64,000 nt of DNA from Saturnia japonica (Eukaryota; Arthropoda; Insecta; Lepidoptera; Saturniidae): contig CM065310.1 in assembly GCA_033032175.1 (NCBI GenBank), forward strand, positions 124,001 through 188,000. The letters are read 5' to 3'. A model generated the notes under the pieces. It searched no databases, was not told the origin of the DNA, and saw nothing but the letters and a program-made list of their open reading frames with translations. Numbering within the stretch: the first letter of the stretch is position 1; every line of letters begins with the position of its first letter. The position numbers were made by a program, and so were the translations under genes. Shown here piece after piece: positions 1 through 11,225 of this stretch.

Positions 1-141
1 GAGAGAGAGAATAGTAGTAACAAACATCATCGTCACAGGAGTTCGTCCTGTGCAGAGATGGAATCCGGATCTCTCATCTAAATACTAGAGCTCACTACTG
101 CAGTTACCGGGTCATGAAGATTGACTCACTAATACACACAT

Positions 142-177
<36 letters not shown>

Positions 178-307
178 GTAGTAACAAACATCGTCGTCAC
201 AGGAGTTCGTCCTGTGCAGAGATGGAATCCGGATCTCTCATCTAAATACTAGAGCTCATTACTGCAGTTACCGGGTCATGGAGATTGACTCACTAATACA
301 CACATAA

Positions 308-338
<31 letters not shown>

Positions 339-473
339 AGAGATAGTAGTAACAAACATCGTCGTCACAGGAGTTCGTCCTGTGCAGAGATGGAATCCGG
401 ATCTCTCATCTAAATACTAGAGCTCACTACTGCAGTTACCGGGTCATGGAGATTGACTCACTAATACACACAT

Positions 474-507
<34 letters not shown>

Positions 508-635
508 GTAGTAACAAACATCGTCGTCACAGGAGTTCGTCCTGTGCAGAGATGGAATCCGGATCTCTCATCTAAATACTAGAGCTCATTACTGCAGTTA
601 CCGGGTCATGGAGATTGACTCACTAATACACACAT

Positions 636-685
<50 letters not shown>

Positions 686-962
686 ATAGTAGTAACAAAC
701 ATCGTCGTCACAGGAGTTCGTCCTGTGCAGAGATGGAATCCGGATCTCTCATCTAAATACTAGAGCTCACTACTGCAGTTACCGGGTCATGAAGATTGAC
801 TCACTAATACACACATAAAGAGAGAGAGAGAGAGAGAGAATAGTAGTAACAAACATCATCGTCACAGGAGTTCGTCCTGTGCAGAGATGGAATCCGGATC
901 TCTCATCTAAATACTAGAGCTCACTACTGCAGTTACCGGGTCATGGAGATTGACTCACTAAT
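1..962. repeat. Six-copy satellite, ~131-bp core plus (GA)n
   Basis: Six head-to-tail copies of a ~131-bp core begin at about 11, 175, 343, 505, 686 and 840. Each is separated from the next by a (GA)n tract of variable length, which explains the uneven spacing of 154-181 bp. The cores are almost identical, differing at a few sites such as catcatcg/catcgtcg and gaagatt/gagatt. Each core contains a perfect hairpin, CACAGGA-gttcg-TCCTGTG (34-52 in copy 1), followed by a weaker GAGAT...ATCTC pairing. No coding potential is seen. The array starts at the window edge, so its true length is unknown. Confidence 0.95.
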
Positions 963-2049
963 AATACTATTAATGTGTAAGAATGTTTCGGGGTTAAATA
1001 CGACGCGCGACGGTAACTTGCTGGGGTATCATATTATATTAAAACTGAGAAATGTTTTATTTCTTTTACGTTAATGAATGCTTCTTAGAGTACATTTCTT
1101 CAATTTTCAAATTTATTTAGGAAATTGACTTAATCATGAAATCACATCGTTGTTAATAATTGCATTGTAATCTATGAAATTTTATTCATTGAATGTAAAT
1201 TCGCAAATTCTCATACATTATTTGGTATCGTCGGAATAAAGACTAAAAACGAGATTAGTGGACTAACCATCCTACCAAAGCATCTTTAAACTAATTTTTG
1301 AAGTTATCAAAGCGTACACGAAGTGAAATAAAACCAGTAGGTACAGCTTCCACACTAGACAAGAGCAACATTACGGTCCGTACGGCGCGGCGTGGCGCGG
1401 TGCGCGGCGCGGTCGGATTAACCGCTCGCTGCATAATGCGCTCGAACAAGCGTTTTTATTGCACCCTTTTGTAATTACTCAATCGAGTTTACGCCCGTAA
1501 ATAAATCAAATGGTAATTGATTTAATGCGTCAGATTTACAATGGTCGGCGGCGCGGGTCGCGGGGGGCGCGCGGGAGTCGCGGGGGGACCGGGCGAGCTG
1601 GACAGAGTTTATACTAAATCTGAACAAGGAACAAGTTATGTGTGTTACGGAGGATAGGCGCCGCGATCGCGATTCCATCCCTATGATTATTCCATGAATC
1701 TTTCAGTGAGATAATTTCAACAATTTACAAAGGAAACGAATTATCATTTTATTTATGTTCGTTTGTTAATTATTGACTCGGTTCAACAACCCGAACACTC
1801 GCACGTACCGACACGCCACGACGCGACGCGATGAGACGTTATCCATTGCACAGTCTGTTTCAAGAGATGTTTTGAAATACGTTAAGTTATCATAATGAAG
1901 TTGTTTTATAATCTAATAAGAAGTCTAAATCATCTTTATTCACGTTTTTAATTAATCTGCTTACAGCTTTATAAAAGATGTCGCTCGGCCTTGCAACAAA
2001 TTACATGTCACCGCAAAATTATTAACGCTGAATCATAGAGACCGCATTA
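963..2049. other. Non-coding stretch with GC-rich islands
   Basis: No gene is recognised here. Most of it is AT-rich. GC/CpG-rich patches of mainly GCGCGG-type sequence lie at about 1375-1425 and 1540-1600. They could mark a host regulatory region or be low-complexity expansion. The short minus-strand open frame across 1475-1678 has no recognisable domain. Confidence 0.5.
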
Positions 2050-2505
2050 GAGCGGCCACATACAGTCGGAATTCCGTTTCGGAATTTCGATTCTAAATAT
2101 CGAAGCGGCATTTCGAAAGCTGTAAATCCATACAAATCTATGAACGTGTCACACACACATATAGTAAGTTTTCCGTTCGTAGTTTTCCTCGATTCGAAAT
2201 TCCGTATGGTAGCCTGTGCGTCCGAAATCTCGCACGGAAAAAACTGTTTCGAATGCATCTCTTTCATAGATTTTATACGAGTTGCATCACACATTCGTTA
2301 ATTCCGTTCGGAATATAATATTATATTATAACAATATAACAATAAAATGTTTGAACTCAATCGTCGTCAATGGTCGTCGTCTCTCAACTGAGCCTTGTTA
2401 TTCCGAACGGAAATAAAACGTATGTGTGTGAAATATGTACGGAATTCCGATTCGATATTTCTAACCGAAATTCCGAAACGGAATTACGACTGTATTTGGC
2501 CGCTC
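2050..2505. mobile_element. MITE with long terminal inverted repeats
   Basis: The left end, GAGCGGCCACATACAGTCG at 2050, is repeated in inverted orientation at the right end (~2440-2505) as GAGCGGCCAAATACAGTCG. The similarity continues inward through attccgtttcggaatttcg, giving inverted repeats of at least 40 bp. There is no transposase ORF; the 90-codon open frame inside is a shadow. At ~456 bp with long terminal inverted repeats, this fits a non-autonomous DNA transposon. The flanks (left TTA, right ATA) do not give a clear target duplication, so the superfamily is not assigned. Confidence 0.8.
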
Positions 2506-4459
2506 ATACTCTAACAACGTAAGTGAATAATATTTCTTTTTTAAATCACCTTTAAATATGTGAAATACCTATTATGTTGTTAGAAATAGATGTTTCCTGG
2601 CATGTTGTGATGGGTATTCCGAGCAGCAACACGGTTAGTATTAATATAATTTTTAATTGCGTAGGTACGTATTATGTAATACTAACGCCTCCATGTGAAA
2701 GCCGAATAAAGGCGCAGTCATACGATGAGCGAGCTTACCAAGCGCCGCGCCGCGCCGCGCCGTCCTCGCCTCGCTTCATCCCGTCTCACGTGGCGCGACG
2801 CCACAAAAACTTTTTCAATTAGTTGACCAAACCGCATCTTTCCCCACATCCCACTCTCCTCTAACCCCGCGACCCACCTATATCTCCCAGTCAATTCGCT
2901 TTTACACTGTAAATTAAATTAGTTCCTTACTAGTAAAACACTCACATTATTGGTTTTGTTCGGTTAAACGTTTTTACACGAATGTTCACTTCAACTATAT
3001 CGTGGAGTTTAAAATGTAATTAAATCAATGAGTTTGTAGATTTTATTTTAGTTACAAATAAATCAGCAAAATGTATGTGGAATTATAAAAAATATCCAAT
3101 TGATTTTTAAATTTGTTAAAAATCGAGCATAGTCGCTGTCGAAAGTCAGTATAAAATCCTTAGTTATAATGTATTTATTGTTGAGTAGCGCAAGAGTTGA
3201 CTGACGTACACGCGTAGCCGCTGAATGAATTTAATTAGATGAATTATTTATTATTGTTTACGCGCCACACAAATAATTAGGGAATCGTTTAAATTTACCG
3301 TTTCAATGAAAAGTATTTTGAATTATCCGGTAGAATTGAACATGTCCAATATCAGTGGGTGGAATACAGTCTCAGAACTAAATGAATAGAAGCTATTTAA
3401 GTTTAGGATTATCTTCTTTAGATGTATGTAAGTGAGACCGGAGACTGGGTTCCATCTCGATTGGTTATTTGTGGAACTTTGTTATTAACAGTATATATAA
3501 TATATTATGGATTTAAGTAATTCTGTTATGTAGTTGATTAATGTATTTACACCTAAAAGCTACTCTATGCTCCGGTGGGAACGGTATAACAGTTACTATT
3601 CGCTGATGGTAATTGTGAGAGAATTTAAAGCAAGTTTTCAGTATCTATGTATACAACGACAATGAGAAGCGAGTCACAACTAATCGCCATCGCGTATGTG
3701 TTCAGACAAACAGTTGCAAGACAGTGTGCCTCAGGGTCTCGACGTCATCTCGTAAATAAATTTTCAATATAGCTTCATTTGAGAAAGCTATTAAGATTGT
3801 AATCGACTTACGCGACTTTAATGCGTCAATTTGTATGCGCGCGTGTGATCACCTCTTAATAGATAAGGCTGCCCACACACCGACGTTCACTGTTATAATA
3901 ATTACAGTCGTAATTTCTTTCTAACTGACATACGATCGTCAAATTAATGTACCGAGTTATTAACACGGTGCACAGCCCAGCCCATGTGTGAACCTTAGTG
4001 TAACTTCAATTCACCGTGTAAATAGGGCAGGGTACAGAAAATAATTTCAAAATAACTCTAAAATTTGCAATGTTAACCCTGTGTTGCATATTTAGCTATT
4101 ATAAAACAAAACGATTTGTAATCTAAATTAGCATTATATTACATCGGAAGTAAGAAATTGGCAAGAAGTTTTCGTCATATTGTTGGTCCAGTGAAGTCTT
4201 TGACTAGTCTGCTAAGTAGTAGGTTAAGTCAGTGTCAGTCGCTAGTTCTGACTCCTGAGCAGCTTTCTAGTAGCCAGCTGCCAGAATCTCCAGAGCAGAG
4301 CACTTAAAAGTGAACTCCATTGCTGTAATACAGAAGTAGGTGCGGGGCGAGTGGCGACTGTGACGAGGTTTCCGCACTCGAACCTTGCACAGGTTGGCAG
4401 TAATTTATATTATTTTTAAAATGTTTTGCCAAGAGAGTTGATACCCAAAAAAATAGTTG
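2506..4459. other. Non-coding stretch, no gene recognised
   Basis: AT-rich sequence with a compact GC tract at 2738-2790 (repeated gccgcgccgcgcc). A weak ACACGGTG...CACCGTGT inverted repeat lies at about 3965-4020. I see no protein domain or RNA gene. Confidence 0.5.
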
Positions 4460-4499
4460 CATTTAGTAAAAGTTTAGTATAAATGTAATGGAATTAATA

Positions 4500-4650
4500 T
4501 AAAAAATAAAAAAAAAATAATAAATCCGATGGAGTTTCTTGTCAGCTCCTCTCGATAAGTGGGATGTTTTTTGGCTGGGATTTAATCTGAGATTCATAAG
4601 TGCCTTCTTAGGGCTTAAATTAATTATTAAAGCATTTTTAATTTTGATTT
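4500..4650 (-). repeat. Possible LINE 3'-tail fragment
   Basis: The stretch around gagtttcttgtcagctcctc and the following lines resembles, in inverse orientation, the 3' tail of abundant lepidopteran LINE copies (a 'gagtttcttgccggttcttctc' type sequence). It ends next to an A/T-rich tract. This is recognition from memory only. No coding part is left, and flanking sequence to 5320 shows nothing else I can name except a GC patch near 4960-4990. Confidence 0.3.
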
Positions 4651-5324
4651 CAACGTGGCGTCCAGTATTGTGTACTGCGAGCTGGTCAGACTTGCTCAGC
4701 GTCTGATTCCCAGTACAACCTAGAACAGACATGTATAGGTTCAGCTCACTCACAGCTGGACATTATGGAGCAAGTGTCTCAGAAGGTCGCCGCGGGCGCG
4801 CACGTTGTTTTTACACCTGGGAGGTAATGGGTTTAATCTCGTACATTGTACACACTACACACACTGCAATCAGGCAAGGGCAAGCGAGTCACGATAATGA
4901 TGAACCCGTGAGTCTCGCGGGACAGAGATAGCCAGCAGCTCGGATCATTATAATTTAATTTGACCGCCGCGCCGCCGAGCCGAGCCGCGGACCACACTTG
5001 ACGAATTAATGCGAACGTGTAATAACATGTTCAGTGGTAATTTATACGCACTATGAATTATAGGTCGCGTCCGCGTCGTGTGACCATCACTTTACTCAAG
5101 TGTTGGACGATCCATAACATCCGGATGTTATTGTTGATAACACTGTTGGTTTTATACACTTTTACATGATTTGTTATTTTATAGCGATATTAAAATTACC
5201 ATTTCATTTTGTATTAAATTTAAAACTCTATAGAAATAAACAGAGAGTAGTAAAACTACATATCCTGAAGTAAGGGGCTTCGGGAATCACTAGATTTGTT
5301 AATATAATACTAATACATTAACAC

Positions 5325-5545
5325 CACTTTGTGGAACCAGCTGTCGCCAGAGATCTTTTCGTGCCGTTATGACCTGGTGACCTTCAAGAAGAGAGCTTAT
5401 TCTTTCCTAAAAGGCCGGCAGCGCATCTGCGAGCCCTCGGGTGTTGCGAATGTTTGTGGGCGGCGGCTATCACTTTCCATCAGGCGCGCCACCAGCTCGT
5501 TTGCCCCCTTGTTACCATAAAAAACCACATTTTATTCTACTTCGT
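5325..5545 (+). pseudogene. C-terminal tail of a non-LTR retrotransposon RT
   Basis: The plus strand reads [20 protein letters not shown] and then a RAYSFLKG segment. This is the WN-LP...F..FK+R signature found at the extreme C-terminus of Jockey/CR1-type reverse transcriptases. It is followed by GC-rich sequence typical of lepidopteran LINE 3' ends and a short A-run (ccataaaaaacc). No upstream RT domain is present, so the copy is 5'-truncated, the usual result of incomplete target-primed reverse transcription. The clade is not certain. Confidence 0.65.
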
Positions 5546-6448
5546 GTACTACTATATTTACGGATTACTATTACGGATTACGGATATATTTATTCATATT
5601 TACGGAGGGTTTGTAATTTCTTTTAGAAAGGTATTATAACTACAATTTTAGCTTTGTATAATGAATTGGTATAATATGTAGTATTATTAACATGGTGATA
5701 ATGATTGTTATAAGTTACGAGTATGGTCATAGTCCATGACTAAAACGATGGAATCTGCTAAAGAATATGATTAGTTGCTTGTTTCTTTCAATAACATTTT
5801 TAAAGAAGCGTTTTAATTAATTAGTTCTTCAAACTATATTTAAGCCTGTTGTATATGTCTTCTTCTTCTTGTCTTGGCAACGCAGAAGCACTTTACAGTG
5901 ACAATGTTTTAAACCATTGTAAGCGCTGATTCGATTTATTTAAATAATTAGCCGGATTGTTAATTGAGGGTCACTTTCCCTGGTCGCTCACAACATATGC
6001 AAAATTTCACGGAATAATGGAATGTAGGAGAATAAAAGGACTCACCAGACAACAGCTTTTACGAACTTTGAAGGCCTCCTCTTGTGGTCACTTCTATTTT
6101 TGTACGCTTACTAATCGAGTTTAGCGATTAACATTTATTATAATATTTAATTAAAAGCGCAGCCACTTTCATTGTTCGCGGTTGAAATTTTACAGACAGA
6201 CGTCAGTGAAAGGTTGGGGGTAGATAGAGATAGACATATACAAGGAAAAAGGATGGATAATGTATCATTGTACATATAAGCGCCTTTTAGCTTAAACAAC
6301 CATAATAGTATTTTCTAATGTTCAAAGTGGGGTCTGACAAGAAGGTGGCTCCTTCGTTAAAACCATCTAGGGAGTTTTTGTGACATCTCAAAATGCATGT
6401 CTTCATTTTATATTTATAATCCACTTCACTTATGCACAATAAGCAAAC
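5546..6448. other. Non-coding stretch, nothing recognised
   Basis: AT-rich DNA with no ORF, repeat unit or RNA signature that I can name. Confidence 0.5.
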
Positions 6449-6450
6449 TA

Positions 6451-6619
6451 CATTGTAAACTCTTTATAACGTTAAACTCCCTATAACGTTGAAGTGAGCC
6501 CAACTTGGTTGGTTTGCGTTAAAACCCACATATTGAAACTCCACTCCATATAACGATATCTCTCTATAACGACAAAAAATGCTCAGTCCCTTGAGTTTCG
6601 TTATAAAGAGTTTACACTG
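6451..6619. mobile_element. pogo-like MITE, 169 bp, TA target duplication
   Basis: The left end CATTGTAAACTCTTTATAAC at 6451 matches the inverse of the right end ...GTTATAAAGAGTTTACACTG ending at 6619. Both ends are flanked by TA (6449-6450 and 6620-6621). Several internal 'ctataacg' motifs repeat the theme. TA duplication and CAGTGTAAA-type ends fit the pogo/Tigger branch of Tc1/mariner; this placement is inference. There is no coding capacity, so it would have depended on a transposase elsewhere. Confidence 0.8.
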
Positions 6620-6621
6620 TA

Positions 6622-7040
6622 TATCACGAAAAATGCCACCAATATTACATAGTATAGGGTCAAAGGCCCTAAGTTAGTGTATTAAAATATAAACCACGAC
6701 TTAGCAAATCAAGATGCCGCCAAAAAAATCCTTGTTTATGTTATTGACGCAAATGTCCTGAAAGAAAAAATTTAAAAATTGTATTGAATCCTATTTCTTT
6801 TCTATTTATGTTTTAGTGATTTATCATACATTTAAATATGGACATTTTATTTAGTAATTTATCAACAAGACCATGGAGAAAATGAAGTTAATAAAATTGT
6901 GTTGTTATCCACATAAAGAAGCGGTCCTCGTGGTCACCGCAAATATAATAGATGGTATGGCTCCACTATAAACACGGCTCAAGCGGTCAATGTGATGGCC
7001 GGTACTTACACGGTAAACTAAGCTATCTCGAGAGGGGTAA
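6622..7040. other. Non-coding stretch, nothing recognised
   Basis: No coding or repeat structure identified. Confidence 0.45.
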
Positions 7041-7113
7041 TGGAGCGGAGGGGCGCGGAGAGGCGCAGAGAGGCGCGGAGGGGCGCGGAGGGGCGCGGAG
7101 GGGCGCGGAGGGG
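7041..7113. repeat. 10-bp GC-rich minisatellite
   Basis: About seven tandem copies of the 10-bp unit gggcgcggag, with variants such as aggcgcagag. It is nearly pure purine-plus-C on one strand in an otherwise AT-rich region. The open frames on both strands across it are a by-product of its low complexity. Confidence 0.9.
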
Positions 7114-7359
7114 CTCTATCAACATGAGTACATACAACCTGCACGCCTGCAGAACATTATGCCACAGTTTAAGATGGAAAAACAAACGGTAACGTCGTGT
7201 TTACAATAATGTAAAATATTACTTGTAAATGTGAGGCTGGTAGTGGTCAGTGGATAGTAGTAAGCTTGAGTTACAAGATTCAGATGTTTAGAATTCGTGG
7301 TTTTGTACATATGTACTTCCCATAGGTTAAAGGTCAGCGTCACTTTACGTCAATATAAA

Positions 7360-7540
7360 TTAAGAGACATTAATGACTTTCTGCAAAGTAAATGAAGTTT
7401 TTTTTGTTTTATGTACAGTGTCATGGAAAATTGACGGTGTACTGTCTCTGATGGTAAGCACAGTACAATTGAAACACAACGGCGACCGCTGAAGGATCGT
7501 AATCCATTGAATGTCACCAGTGTTTTGCCGGCCTGTATAT
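7360..7540 (-). repeat. Single diverged copy of the 28.9-29.9 kb repeat
   Basis: The plus strand at 7443-7510 (ctgtctctgatggtaagcac, then agtacaattgaaacacaacg) is the inverse-orientation counterpart of the repeat at 28961-29865 (gcgcttaccgacagagatag, then tagtattgtactgcg). Both contain the shared stretch acaacggcgaccg. The old open frames over both copies give similar peptides (GRRCVSIVL...LP.E), reflecting common ancestry and not a known protein. The copy is dispersed and older than the tandem set. Confidence 0.7.
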
Positions 7541-8370
7541 GCACAGGCTGACCCCGAAACGCGACACGCAAAAGCGAGTCACAATGGTGGACTTTTCACC
7601 ACATGTATGGAGGTCGCACAGCCCTATCACCCCACTATCGTCATTTCCTCGTTCGTTGCTCAACAGAAGAATGCACCACGTGCAGGTGAGGTTGCTTCGG
7701 GCGTCTCAGTGCTAAAAATGTAATGCAAAACCCCTTACACCCTTATGCCAACGCGCTACGTAAATGATTCTTCCTTGTGAAATGAAACGTTTGAGAAAAT
7801 AATTCTATTATTTATTTCTGTTTGTGGAATGATGTTCTTATTTCCATTGCAGAAGGAACATTCATGACGTAATAATAATATTATTTTGGTAACGGAAATA
7901 AATATTAGAAGTTCATTTTTTTAATGTTATTTGTGTAATCGTTATAAATATATAGGATCGATTAGTTAATATTTAAAAGTAAAAACCGAAACTGCAGGAC
8001 ACGTACATAAATGTTTAAAGTTAAATTAAAATAATCCTGAATGTATTACACAGTTTCTGTAACGGAATAAACTCACGGGATGAAACTACGCGAATGTACA
8101 TAAATCTAGATTGTTTAGAGCTAGACGAATGCAGACTGGCTCGGCTCGCTGGAATGAATTGTATTCAACACGAGAAACAAGATTATGCTTTAAATATATT
8201 AATACGTTATTATTTAGTAAAGGTAGTGAGTAATGGTGTTGTGTGCGCGGACTCGCCTTCAGTTTAACATAAAGAACAACAGCAACAGCTAAACGCACGG
8301 AAACTGCGGCGTAAGAGTTTAAGTCCGCGTTCAGTATTTGATTAAACAGTGCCTATTCCAGGCAAACAAC
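7541..8370. other. Non-coding stretch, no gene recognised
   Basis: AT-rich in its second half. Short open frames on either strand have no recognisable domain. Confidence 0.45.
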
Positions 8371-8381
8371 CCGGTCTAGAC

Positions 8382-8461
8382 TATATATACACAGTCCGCA
8401 CCGCGCCTAACTGTGGAGTGTGCAGTGTGCAGTACCGCTTGGGCCACGTCATACAACACAG
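8382..8461 (+). promoter_or_regulatory. Candidate TATA promoter and 5' splice donor
   Basis: A TATATATA box at 8382-8389 is followed about 30-45 bases downstream by duplicated GTGCAGT motifs (8421-8433), resembling an insect initiator. A good splice-donor sequence, CAG|GTACGA, follows with the exon edge at 8461. Together they could be a core promoter with a short non-coding first exon of an unseen gene on the plus strand. Each motif alone is common by chance, so this is only a hypothesis. Confidence 0.25.
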
Positions 8462-8710
8462 GTACGAAGTTAGTCAGGTTAGTTGTAAAGAATAAGTTTA
8501 GGATTAAATGTGGTAATTAATTAGAGGTGTAATTCACAGTGGAGCCGGCGCTTTGCAATCGTTGAATTATAAAGTTTGGAATTAATGAAATAAACTTCTG
8601 TATCGTGAGTGATATATTTTGAGCGATAACAAGTTACGTATAAATAATTTAATTATAATCCAACTTTAATCCCAAGATGAAATAATTACATCTCTCCCAA
8701 AAGTCAAATG

Positions 8711-9830
8711 TACCACAGAATTAGAGTCAAGACTTCAATTCCATAAACAATTTATAGCAGGTACACAGGTTGATAGCCTGGGGTTGGGTTTTAGAAAAAA
8801 AAGGATGACCGAGACACAATAAAATTATTTCTACAACAACATGAAAATGAAAGGTATAGAGTGCACGCAATGAATTTACAAATCCAAAACGAGTGGTTAC
8901 CCATAGATGAGTTCTGCATCCCAGTAGCACTAAAGTGGAGCGCCTTATTATATGACTGGTCTCCTGCTCTACTAAAATTTTATCTTAATGCCTTCCAAAT
9001 GACCCTCCCAGGCCAAAGTAACTTAGTAAGATGGGGGAAAGCCTCTGAAAAACCTTGCTATACTTGTGGTGAGGCAATAGGTATAGCCAGGCACTTATTT
9101 GTAGGATGCAAGGTGCTTCTTGATAGGGGTCACTATTCACGTCGCCATGATAGAGTACTTCAGTTCATACGTGAAGCAGTGTCTTTTGGTAGCTAGAGCT
9201 CAAAAAGGACTGACCATTAACAAGAGACAAATTAACTTTATAAAAGAAGGCTCAACAGTAAATGCTAAAAGTAAGCCCTTCTCAATCATAGGTTCTGCAC
9301 CTGATTGGACTATCTTAGTGGACACATATGAAAAACATTATAAAATCCCAGAGGATGTGGTTGTTTCATCATCCAGGCCAGACATATTTCTTTATTCTCG
9401 AGAAATCAAGCGTATAGTACATGTAGAGTTTACTGTACCATGGAAAACTAATATACCTAAACACCACGCAATAAAAATGAATAAATATTACGATCTATGT
9501 AACGAGTTACCCAAGAATGGCTATGCGGTGGAAGTGGGAGCGAGAGGTATTCCAGCGAAATCTCTCTATAACTTGTTAAAAGACCTCAGCCTGTTGAGTA
9601 CTGCGGTAAGTTCTATCTTAGAACGGGTATCTAAAGCAGCATTAACAGGCTCTTACCAAATCTGGCTTGGCAGGGAGGGTATCGCGGGCAGTCAAAGTGA
9701 GCGCTGATGTGCATCATAAGGAGGCCCCTTAAACCTACACCTGGGTCGCAAGTCCCGGGGACTACTCGTGTTCCCTCTGTCTGCTACACGATGGACCTGG
9801 CACCCTGGCAAATTTAATTATGTAATTTAA
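8711..9830 (+). pseudogene. 3' part of a LINE with restriction-like endonuclease
   Basis: Reading frames at about 8797-9190 and 9180-9707 form the C-terminal part of an R2/R4/NeSL-type non-LTR retrotransposon. The first holds the RT thumb remnant and a zinc motif, CYTCGEAIGIARHLFVGC (C-X2-C-X8-H-X4-C), followed by the LDRGHYSRRHDRVL stretch that usually comes next. The second carries a PD-(D/E)XK restriction-like endonuclease, with RPDIFLYS then VEFTVP and K residues after it, plus the EVGARG motif. One frameshift near 9180-9190 separates them. An in-frame stop lies upstream at about 8795, in the stretch before the long A-run. There are no RT catalytic motifs, so the copy is 5'-truncated and dead. 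Sequence from 9708 to about 9830 is probably 3' UTR. Confidence 0.8.
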
Positions 9831-10171
9831 CGGAGCCGAGACGATTTTGATGGTTAAAATTAATTTAATATTTCTGTTAATTTACTACGGTAAACGTAAG
9901 TAAAATATTTAAAATGAGGGCCGTGTTTTTCGAGCGTATGTATGTCTATTTCTTTAGCACGCTCTGTTGCCTTAACAGCTAGATGGAATTTAGCATAATA
10001 GAAAAATATATTTTTGGTCAAGTACTTTTGTTGCAGTTGGGTTTTTTGTTTCCTTTTTAGTAACTTAGCTTGTCTATTTAATTATTTATTTACATTATTA
10101 TGTGTTAACGTATGTATATGCTGCTTGAGAGCTTTGGAAGATTTTCATAAAATTGTATCGAATATAATAGG
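9831..10171. other. Non-coding stretch, nothing recognised
   Basis: AT-rich linker between the LINE remnant and a Helitron fragment. Confidence 0.45.
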
Positions 10172-10375
10172 AGATTAGGCTACAACTCTCAGATAGCCTT
10201 AAATATATTATTTCTGTTATGTAAGTCGGAGGTCGAAGCCCTCCCGAACTGCTTTATCCGCGTGCGCTGGAGTGATCGTTAATGATACGGAAGTATTGTA
10301 ATAGTTAAATATATTGTATTAATGCGGTGTCAAATGTCTTTGTAACAAATAAATATTTTTCTTTCTTTCTAATAT
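10172..10375 (+). repeat. Helitron-like fragment ending in (CTTT)n
   Basis: The segment ctacaactctcagatagcct, continuing into gtaagtcggaggtcgaagcc and ctcccgaactgcttta, matches the central part of the Helitron copies at 21714-22030 and, inverted, at 32771-33302. Neither terminus is preserved. It runs into aaataaatatttttctttct, a CTTT microsatellite start. A similar aaataaatgttctttctttc sequence ends a fragment near 31350-31375. Confidence 0.65.
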
Positions 10376-10845
10376 TTACTTAAAACACTTGCCCAATCTT
10401 TGTGTGCATTATTAATTGTTGTGTCCTTTCGTAATTACTTACGAAAATAATGTTTAATCTAGAATTATTTATTTACGTTATAATGATTCACAGTGATAGT
10501 TAAATATTCCGTATGACAATATCTATAAACATATGTTCATCTATGATAACTGTCACCATCAAAGTGCATGATCATGCGAAGTGGTCTGTCTCCGTGACAG
10601 CCCTGTGAGGCTGTGATGGATTAAGTGTCGGACGCCGGGACTCGCGACCCGACCCCGCCACGTCGCACTCAACTAAGTATACATATATTACATCTACATG
10701 TTATGTGATTTATTACAATGTGTCGATGTGCATTTCGAAACAATACATCCACTTCATACAACCAAGTTTATACTGGTTTTTTTATAACAATTAATAATTA
10801 TATTAAAAGTACATTGTTCAAAACTACTGATTTTTCAATTAAAAA
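10376..10845. other. Non-coding stretch, nothing recognised
   Basis: Mostly AT-rich, with a short GC stretch near 10600-10670. No gene seen. Confidence 0.45.
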
Positions 10846-11225
10846 TCTTACTAATATAATAAATGTGAAAGTGTGTATGTTTGGATGTTTGTTATTAAAT
10901 CACACAAAAACGGCTGAACGGATTTGAATGAAATTTAGCATACTGATAGTCTAATGACCTGGAATAACACATAGGGTACTCTTTATCCCGGTAAAAGTCA
11001 TAGTTTAACTAGTGCTATACTAGAAATATAATAAAGGGAAAGTTTGTATATTTGTTACTTAATCACGCGAAAACGGCTGAACGGATTTAAATTAAATTTA
11101 TCACACAAAGGTTTCCTATTTTTCTATTTGAGATACAGAATTCTAAAAAAGAGATGTGTATTTATGTACGAGCGTAAGAAGTTGTATTTCTTTGAAAGTC
11201 ATACTTGATAGTATGTGATGTCACA
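10846..11225 (+). mobile_element. Helitron-like 5' ends, two in tandem
   Basis: A|TCTTACTAATATAATAAATG at 10846 is a Helitron-type 5' terminus (TC after host A). It is followed by the hallmark aaaacggctgaacggatttg around 10907-10926. A second, similar start (atactagaaatataataaag, ~11020) is followed by the same gcgaaaacggctgaacggat at ~11070. These are thus two related 5' segments in the same orientation, nested or tandem. No CTAG 3' end with hairpin is seen before the GC-rich unit at 11228. Confidence 0.6.

Noticed and set aside
9120..9180. Independent start of the 195-codon endonuclease ORF
   Set aside because: The first ~20 codons overlap the better-supported frame of the zinc-motif ORF; the domain is reached only after the frameshift.
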